Made by a program: the position numbers and the translations under genes. From CAYNRQ01 sp964399875 (lineage in GTDB: Archaea; Aenigmatarchaeota; Aenigmatarchaeia; QMZP01): a stretch of DNA of 9,432 nt. The notes beneath the pieces were generated by a model. It saw only the letters and a list, made by a program, of their open reading frames with translations. It did no database searches and was not told the origin of the DNA. Positions 6,039-9,432 of the stretch are shown here, one piece after another (position 1 is the stretch's first letter; each line of letters starts with the position of its first letter). The stretch covers positions 1-9,432 of the forward strand of contig CAYNRQ010000042.1 of assembly GCA_964399875.1 (NCBI GenBank). The letters are read 5' to 3'.

Positions 6039-6123
6039 TTCCCCACCCTCTTCATTTCATGTTTCCCTTCCAATGATACCAAAGCCCATCTTTTGGAAGC
6101 AGCAACTCCTGTGAAGAGAGGTT
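6039..6123 (-). other. tRNA intron 1, D-loop (position 15/16), 85 nt
   Basis: The intron starts after G15 and ends before the TGG of the D-loop. Intron nt 2-12 pair with nt 70-79 (ten base pairs, one bulged T), and nt 25-31 (CTTCCAA) pair with TTGGAAG at + 6067-6073. Bulge A14-G15/A is followed on the other strand by GGGG, which pairs with C11-T12-C13, giving one G-G mismatch in the four-pair central helix, then bulge AA/T. This is a relaxed BHB. The splice point could shift by one base; this choice gives the standard D-loop. Confidence 0.8.
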
Positions 6124-6163
6124 CTGAGCCACTGAGGCAATTATTCTAAATTATATCTTTTTC

Positions 6164-6173
6164 TTTTATATGT
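6164..6173 (-). promoter_or_regulatory. TATA box of the tRNA gene
   Basis: On the minus strand this reads CATATAAAAG, centred about 30 bases upstream of tRNA base 1 (6138), the expected distance for an archaeal TATA box with transcription starting a few bases before the tRNA. A second AT-rich match (GATATAATTT, 6148-6157) is too close to the tRNA to be the main box. Confidence 0.55.
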
Positions 6174-6206
6174 TTTATCCAGAGAAATAACACAATATTC
6201 TTTTGA

Positions 6207-7313
6207 TCAGAGCTTGCTCAGAATATCTCCGGCCTTTCCGGTGCTTCCAAGAACCCTTGTTTTTTCTTTCAGTGTTATAGCAACCCTTCTGAACGCAGCT
6301 TCTTCGGCTTTTCTGAAGTCGATCTCATGCGGATGCTCAGCCTTGAACTGCCTGTCACCGGCCTGGTATGCAATCCTGAAATCAGTATCAAGGTTCACCT
6401 TGGCCATCCTGCCTTCCTTTATAACCGTTCGTATGATCTCATCAGGAACACCCACGGCCCCTCCAAGCTTTGCCCCGTATTTTTCAGCAATCTTAACTTC
6501 CTGAGGCATCACCCTTGAGGTTCCGTGGCCAACAAGAGGTATGCTAACATAACCTGCGATCTCTATAACCCTCTCAGGGAAAAGTATTGGCTTTTCCCCT
6601 CCTGCGAACTTGAATGCCCCGTGTTTTGAGCCCCATGCAGGAGCAAGAAGATCTATACCAGTCTCAGAAACAAAATCCCTTGCTTCTTGGGGATCTGTCA
6701 GGTATGGTGCTGAAGCGATTCTCTTTACCTGTGTTTTTGCCTGCTCACTATTTTCATTATAAAGTTGTTTAAGGCTTTCCCTTTTCTGTTCATTCTCCAC
6801 GTACTCATCTATAGCATCATATGCAGCTGATTTGTCACTCCATGCCTGGTCAATCTTGGCAATGACCTCTCCTGCACCAAGCTTTCCCAGCTCTGCTTCT
6901 ATGGGAACCTCAAACACATCATGCGCTAGCTTTGCCAGGTACTCGGTCTTTTCAACATTCTCCTCATAGGGCAGCTTAGACCCGTCATACATCACCCCAG
7001 TCCACCCATTCCTTAAACACACTACAACTCTGTCAAAATCAGCATGATCAGCGTTTATTGCAAATGGTATTTCTGCTATATCCTCTCTATCAGCTTCTGC
7101 AGCAGCCTCCAGAATAAGATTTTTTGCAGCAATCTCGCTTCCGCATCTGATTCCTGTCTTAACCGTTGTCTGGAATATGGCAGGGGAATCCATCTCTCCC
7201 AGGGCCCTGAAATATGTCAGGGCAGACTTGTACCCGTGAATATTAATAGCAGGAATAGCATAACCGTTCTCAGCTGCATGATCTGTAAGCACATTCATCT
7301 TGACTAGCTTCAT
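6207..7313 (-). CDS. Class II (zinc) fructose-bisphosphate aldolase family protein
   Basis: A TIM-barrel aldolase of 368 residues that should cleave fructose 1,6-bisphosphate to dihydroxyacetone phosphate and glyceraldehyde 3-phosphate, or a related ketose bisphosphate. Class II motifs in order: YAIPAINIHG (18-27), NADHADF with D89 and zinc ligand H90 (87-93), GWTGVMYDGSKLPYEENVEKT (103-123), IEAELGKLGAGE (138-149), AWGSKHG with zinc ligand H231, VGHGTSR with H263, and KVNLDTDFRIA (305-315). The usual HGGSG phosphate loop is altered to HGTSR. Residues about 152-203 form a charged, apparently helical insertion absent from short class IIB enzymes. ATG at 7311-7313 is used; a second Met at residue 6 is possible. 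The gene stands alone on the minus strand, and its TGA is 68 bases before the tRNA. Substrate could differ from fructose bisphosphate (tagatose or another ketose). Confidence 0.83.
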   Translation of the reverse strand: MKLVKMNVLTDHAAENGYAIPAINIHGYKSALTYFRALGEMDSPAIFQTTVKTGIRCGSEIAAKNLILEAAAEADREDIAEIPFAINADHADFDRVVVCLRNGWTGVMYDGSKLPYEENVEKTEYLAKLAHDVFEVPIEAELGKLGAGEVIAKIDQAWSDKSAAYDAIDEYVENEQKRESLKQLYNENSEQAKTQVKRIASAPYLTDPQEARDFVSETGIDLLAPAWGSKHGAFKFAGGEKPILFPERVIEIAGYVSIPLVGHGTSRVMPQEVKIAEKYGAKLGGAVGVPDEIIRTVIKEGRMAKVNLDTDFRIAYQAGDRQFKAEHPHEIDFRKAEEAAFRRVAITLKEKTRVLGSTGKAGDILSKL

Positions 7314-7342
7314 GATTATCCAATTTATTCTTGATAGAAAGT

Positions 7343-7350
7343 AATTTAAA
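7343..7350 (-). promoter_or_regulatory. Probable TATA box of the aldolase gene
   Basis: On the minus strand this is TTTAAATT, centred about 33 bases before the ATG at 7313. It implies a short leader or leaderless transcript; no Shine-Dalgarno site precedes the ATG. Confidence 0.4.
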
Positions 7351-7386
7351 CCTAATCTATAAGGAGAATATGCGGCACTAAAAACA

Positions 7387-7394
7387 ATATTTAT
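7387..7394 (+). promoter_or_regulatory. Probable TATA box of the MFS operon
   Basis: AATATTTA-type sequence within ACAATATTTATTC, about 34 bases before the ATG at 7425, at a workable distance for a short-leader transcript. A second AT-rich match (AAATATAAAG, 7408-7417) is too close to the ATG. An eight-base palindrome, CAGGCCTG (7396-7403), lies between and could be an operator, though eight bases is weak evidence. Confidence 0.4.
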
Positions 7395-7424
7395 TCAGGC
7401 CTGGCCAAATATAAAGCAGATATA

Positions 7425-8678
7425 ATGGTTAGAAAGACACACCCAGACCATGAAAAAGAGAAAAGAATACACAGGCTCTACAGAAAGGACTGGAACCCCA
7501 AGCGGGTACTGGCCGGCTACTTTTCTGTATATATTACTGAGGGCATGGTCAGGTCCATAATGTTCATACTCCCCCTTTACCTGGCCTCGGGCCTGTTTAA
7601 TCTCACAACAGTGGAGACCGGGTTTATCCTTATAATGGCATATGTTCCCTGGCATTTTAAATTCATTATAGGCATGGGCATGGATGCTTCTCCTGCTATA
7701 GGAACATGGCGGCGCAGGACCTATATAGTCCTGGGAACCTTCATAACCCTGGCAGGAATCCTGTGGCTTGCGAATACAGATACTGTGTGGCTGGGCATAC
7801 TGCCTGCTATAATCATCGTGATGGCCGGTGATGCCCTGATAGACACTGGCATGGACGCCCTTCTGCTTGATGTGACACCGCCTGAATGGCACGGTACAGG
7901 AACTGGTGTCGGGTGGGGAGCAAGAGCAATAGGATATACAATATCACTTATACTTACATTCTTTGTGCAGGCAATCTGGGGATGGATAGCTGTTCTTTAT
8001 CTTTTCTGCATTTATGCACTTCCTGCACTGCTGGCCACCATAATAAAGGAGCCCGAGATAACAGAGGAAAGAAAGATAGCGAAAAAACCCCTGGCAGAGA
8101 CCTTTACAGACAAGATGATCCTTGGCTGGATAGGGTTTGCCTTCCTTGGAGGATTTATTTATGTCCTGGACCCTACAAGAGGATTCCTGGCCATGATACT
8201 AAACCCTATAACTGGCGGAGTAACGCAGACAATCCTGACTGCAGGAGTGGCTTTCGGCATAGCAGCAGCAATCTCATCCTTTGTTATGGGGACTGTTGTT
8301 GATCACATAGGCCACAGAAGGGGCTATTACATATCGCTTATCTGCGCGTTCTTTGCTGTTATTGTATGGTGGATTGCCCCGCCAGCAGATATACTCTCTG
8401 TTCTCTTATACACAGGTCTGCTTGGCTTCTTCAGCGCATTCAATATTGTGTGCTGGTTCAGCGTTCTGGCTGATACAGTACCTCCACACTTCACAGCATT
8501 TATGTGGCAGTACGATATGGGTTATCTGCATGTGGCGGCCTTTGTCACAGGGATATTCATAGCCGTGCTTGGCGGGGGCGTTCTGGCCATGCTTGGTCTG
8601 GCCCTGATCATGCTTCTGGGATTCATACCTGCAAAGCTTATAAGATCCATAAAACTCTCTAAGGGAGAGGTGAGCTGA
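7425..8678 (+). CDS. Major facilitator superfamily (MFS) transporter
   Basis: A 417-residue membrane transporter with about twelve hydrophobic helices in two halves split by a charged loop at about 207-228 (KEPEITEERKIAKK). The loop between helices 2 and 3 has GMGMDASPAIGTWRRRT (83-99). The equivalent loop in the second half is a clear MFS motif A, GTVVDHIGHRRG (289-300). Helix 4 carries acidic residues D136, D140, D144 and D149 followed by TPPEWHGTGTGVGWGARAIG, similar to the helix 4-5 motif of many MFS proteins. The hydrophilic N terminus (residues 1-27) is rich in Lys, Arg and His and cytoplasmic by the positive-inside rule. It is probably cotranscribed with the next gene, which it overlaps by one base. 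Substrate unknown; codon use is more GC-rich than in the cassettes at 25-5792. Confidence 0.88.
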   Translation: MVRKTHPDHEKEKRIHRLYRKDWNPKRVLAGYFSVYITEGMVRSIMFILPLYLASGLFNLTTVETGFILIMAYVPWHFKFIIGMGMDASPAIGTWRRRTYIVLGTFITLAGILWLANTDTVWLGILPAIIIVMAGDALIDTGMDALLLDVTPPEWHGTGTGVGWGARAIGYTISLILTFFVQAIWGWIAVLYLFCIYALPALLATIIKEPEITEERKIAKKPLAETFTDKMILGWIGFAFLGGFIYVLDPTRGFLAMILNPITGGVTQTILTAGVAFGIAAAISSFVMGTVVDHIGHRRGYYISLICAFFAVIVWWIAPPADILSVLLYTGLLGFFSAFNIVCWFSVLADTVPPHFTAFMWQYDMGYLHVAAFVTGIFIAVLGGGVLAMLGLALIMLLGFIPAKLIRSIKLSKGEVS

Positions 8679-8890
8679 TGAACAAGATACAAAAACAAAA
8701 GTACATTGCATTCTGGACCACAGTAATTGTGTATGTATTCTTTATCTACTCCCTTTACAACATCTTTCTTCTGGCCGGTATTGACTGGACAAAGGCCCTT
8801 ATAGAGTCTGTTGTTATCTCCACCACACTGATAACCATGGCAGGCCTTTACCTTTTTGGAAGGGTTTGGAAAAAAGAATTTTGCGCTTAA
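8678..8890 (+). CDS. 70-residue two-helix membrane protein coupled to the MFS gene
   Basis: A small protein with two hydrophobic helices, about residues 9-33 (rich in Tyr and Phe) and 41-61, and a short basic tail ending KKEFCA. The ATG shares a base with the MFS TGA and is preceded by GAGGTGA (8667-8673), four bases upstream, a strong ribosome site that supports this start. Such a coupled small membrane protein may be an accessory subunit of the transporter (inference). I do not recognise a family. Confidence 0.7.
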   Translation: MNKIQKQKYIAFWTTVIVYVFFIYSLYNIFLLAGIDWTKALIESVVISTTLITMAGLYLFGRVWKKEFCA

Positions 8891-8891
8891 G

Positions 8892-8900
8892 TTTTTTATA
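8892..8900 (+). promoter_or_regulatory. TATA-type promoter of the last gene
   Basis: TTTTTTATA lies about 40 bases before the ATG at 8937, leaving room for a roughly 15-20 base leader that includes the Shine-Dalgarno site. The T run could also end transcription of the preceding MFS pair. Confidence 0.45.
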
Positions 8901-8926
8901 GTGGCTAATATAATATTTTAATAAAA

Positions 8927-8932
8927 GGAGGT
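8927..8932 (+). promoter_or_regulatory. Strong Shine-Dalgarno site deciding the start
   Basis: GGAGGT is four bases before ATG 8937 and seven before the adjacent ATG 8940. The second spacing is nearer to optimal, so 8940 may be the true start. Confidence 0.6.
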
Positions 8933-8936
8933 TCAA

Positions 8937-9368
8937 ATGATGAAAGAAACTGAAAAAGCTCCAGCAGTGTCACCAAAACCGATCAACACAACAAGACCAA
9001 TTGGTGTAACAGTGATTTGTGTTCTCGGCTTTCTTGTATCAATATTAATGTTGATAGCAGGATTTGCCTTAGCAGGCCTTTCAGGAATATTGGAATCGCT
9101 TGGTTTAGAAGCAATGGGAACAAGCGGCACAGGCATTGTGTTTATTGCAATAAGTGTAATTTTCATTATAATAGGAGTGGCATGTTTAGTGGCTTTCTAC
9201 CTTCTCTTAAAAATGAGAAAGATAGGTATGATAGCAGTAGTCATATTAGGAATAATATCAATAATTTCGAGTATAATACAATTCAGCACCAACCAGGTAG
9301 TTAGCATAGTAATATGGCTTATAATAATATTCTACCTGCTGGTAAAAAGAGAGCTTTTTGTCCAATAA
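8937..9368 (+). CDS. Four-helix membrane protein of unknown function
   Basis: A 143-residue protein (142 if ATG 8940 is used). The first 20 residues are hydrophilic and Pro/Lys-rich, then comes TTRPIGVTVICVLGFLVSILML. This R-P-x-G-V-T start to helix 1 is a pattern I associate with small polytopic membrane proteins common in archaea and some bacteria (DUF2127-like, tentative). Hydrophobic helices are at about 23-47, 66-91, 96-115 and 119-136, and a Gly-rich loop joins the first two. No catalytic motif is seen. It has its own promoter and strong ribosome site, so it is probably a single-gene unit. Codon use is AT-rich again, unlike the MFS gene upstream. Confidence 0.75.
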   Translation: MMKETEKAPAVSPKPINTTRPIGVTVICVLGFLVSILMLIAGFALAGLSGILESLGLEAMGTSGTGIVFIAISVIFIIIGVACLVAFYLLLKMRKIGMIAVVILGIISIISSIIQFSTNQVVSIVIWLIIIFYLLVKRELFVQ

Positions 9369-9392
9369 GATTTTAATCTTTAAATCAGAATT

Positions 9393-9413
9393 CCACCGGT
9401 CTCTGACCGGTGG
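9393..9413. repeat. Perfect 9-bp hairpin with a 3-nt loop
   Basis: CCACCGGTC (9393-9401), loop TCT, then GACCGGTGG (9405-9413) form a perfect GC-rich stem 24 bases after the last stop codon. It is not followed by a T run but preceded by a T-rich stretch (9371-9381). It could be a terminator, an mRNA-stabilising hairpin or a dispersed repeat element; one copy is in this window. Confidence 0.6.
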
Positions 9414-9432
9414 TTCCAAACAAGGCAATCGC

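Larger units (their letters stand above)
5889..6138 (-). tRNA. tRNA with CAU anticodon (probably elongator Met) interrupted by three introns
   Basis: On the minus strand the gene starts at 6138 and ends at 5889. With introns 6039-6123, 5974-6016 and 5903-5951 removed (177 nt), 73 nt remain. Acceptor stem: GCCTCAG (6132-6138) pairs perfectly with CTGAGGC (5890-5896); discriminator A73 is at 5889. T8 and G9 follow, then D-stem GCTC (6126-6129) with GAGC (6029-6032) around loop AGTGGTTA; A26; anticodon stem CTGCG (6023-6027) with CGCAG (5968-5972) around loop CTCATAA; variable loop GGGTC; T-stem GCGGG (5958-5962) with CCCGC (5897-5901) around loop TTCGATT. All stems are fully paired, and G18, G19, T54, T55, C56 and A58 are present. 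CCA is not encoded. The stem lacks the GGG/CCC pairs of initiators. Elongator Met is favoured; tRNA-Ile with a modified CAU cannot be excluded. The region looks gene-free unless introns are considered. Confidence 0.9.

Noticed and set aside
5889..6138. Initiator tRNA-Met as the identity of the CAU tRNA
   Set aside because: The anticodon stem is CTGCG/CGCAG and lacks the three G-C pairs of initiators; elongator Met (or less likely Ile) fits better.
7395..7892. Minus-strand open frame overlapping the start of the MFS gene
   Set aside because: Cys/His-rich composition without a zinc-finger pattern; it is the reverse of a well-supported membrane protein.
1..9432. CRISPR array, insertion sequence or integrase
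   Set aside because: No regularly spaced direct repeats, transposase motifs or recombinase gene were seen on either strand.

Overview
The window looks archaeal. The strongest evidence is a tRNA gene on the minus strand (5889-6138) that becomes a complete 73-nt tRNA with a CAU anticodon, most likely elongator Met, only after removal of three introns (D-loop, anticodon loop, T-loop). Their junctions fit bulge-helix-bulge (BHB) splicing, which in prokaryotes is archaeal. TATA-type promoters, one apparently leaderless transcript and AGA/AGG/ATA-rich codon use agree. The sequence does not name the lineage. A small-genomed DPANN-type archaeon or a thermophile with intron-rich tRNAs would both fit.

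Layout. (1) 25-3102, plus strand: a metal or arsenic resistance cassette. It holds an ArsR repressor fused to a two-cluster ferredoxin domain, an ACR3-like exporter, a small CxxC thioredoxin-like protein, a DUF318/ArsP-type permease and a 46-residue ribbon-helix-helix protein. (2) 3181-5792, plus strand: a second operon under its own promoter and probable operator. It encodes a PadR-family repressor, a two-helix membrane protein, a cupin, an ABC ATPase and an ABC-2 permease; several genes overlap, so translation is probably coupled. (3) 5793-6206: no protein gene that I can support, but it holds the three-intron tRNA gene and its promoter. (4) 6207-7313, minus strand: a class II (zinc) fructose-bisphosphate aldolase family protein with an inserted helical segment. 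(5) 7425-8890, plus strand: an MFS transporter and a 70-residue membrane protein that overlaps it by 1 nt. (6) 8937-9368, plus strand: a four-helix membrane protein with its own promoter and strong Shine-Dalgarno site, followed by a perfect 9-bp hairpin.

How the genes work together. The first two blocks read as inducible stress cassettes, each led by its own repressor and ending in export machinery. The first probably extrudes arsenite or another soft metal, with thiol redox help. The second probably exports an unknown compound sensed by PadR. The aldolase and MFS genes look like housekeeping or central metabolism genes and use visibly more GC-rich codons than the two cassettes. The composition changes close to the tRNA gene, whose 3' end faces the cassettes.
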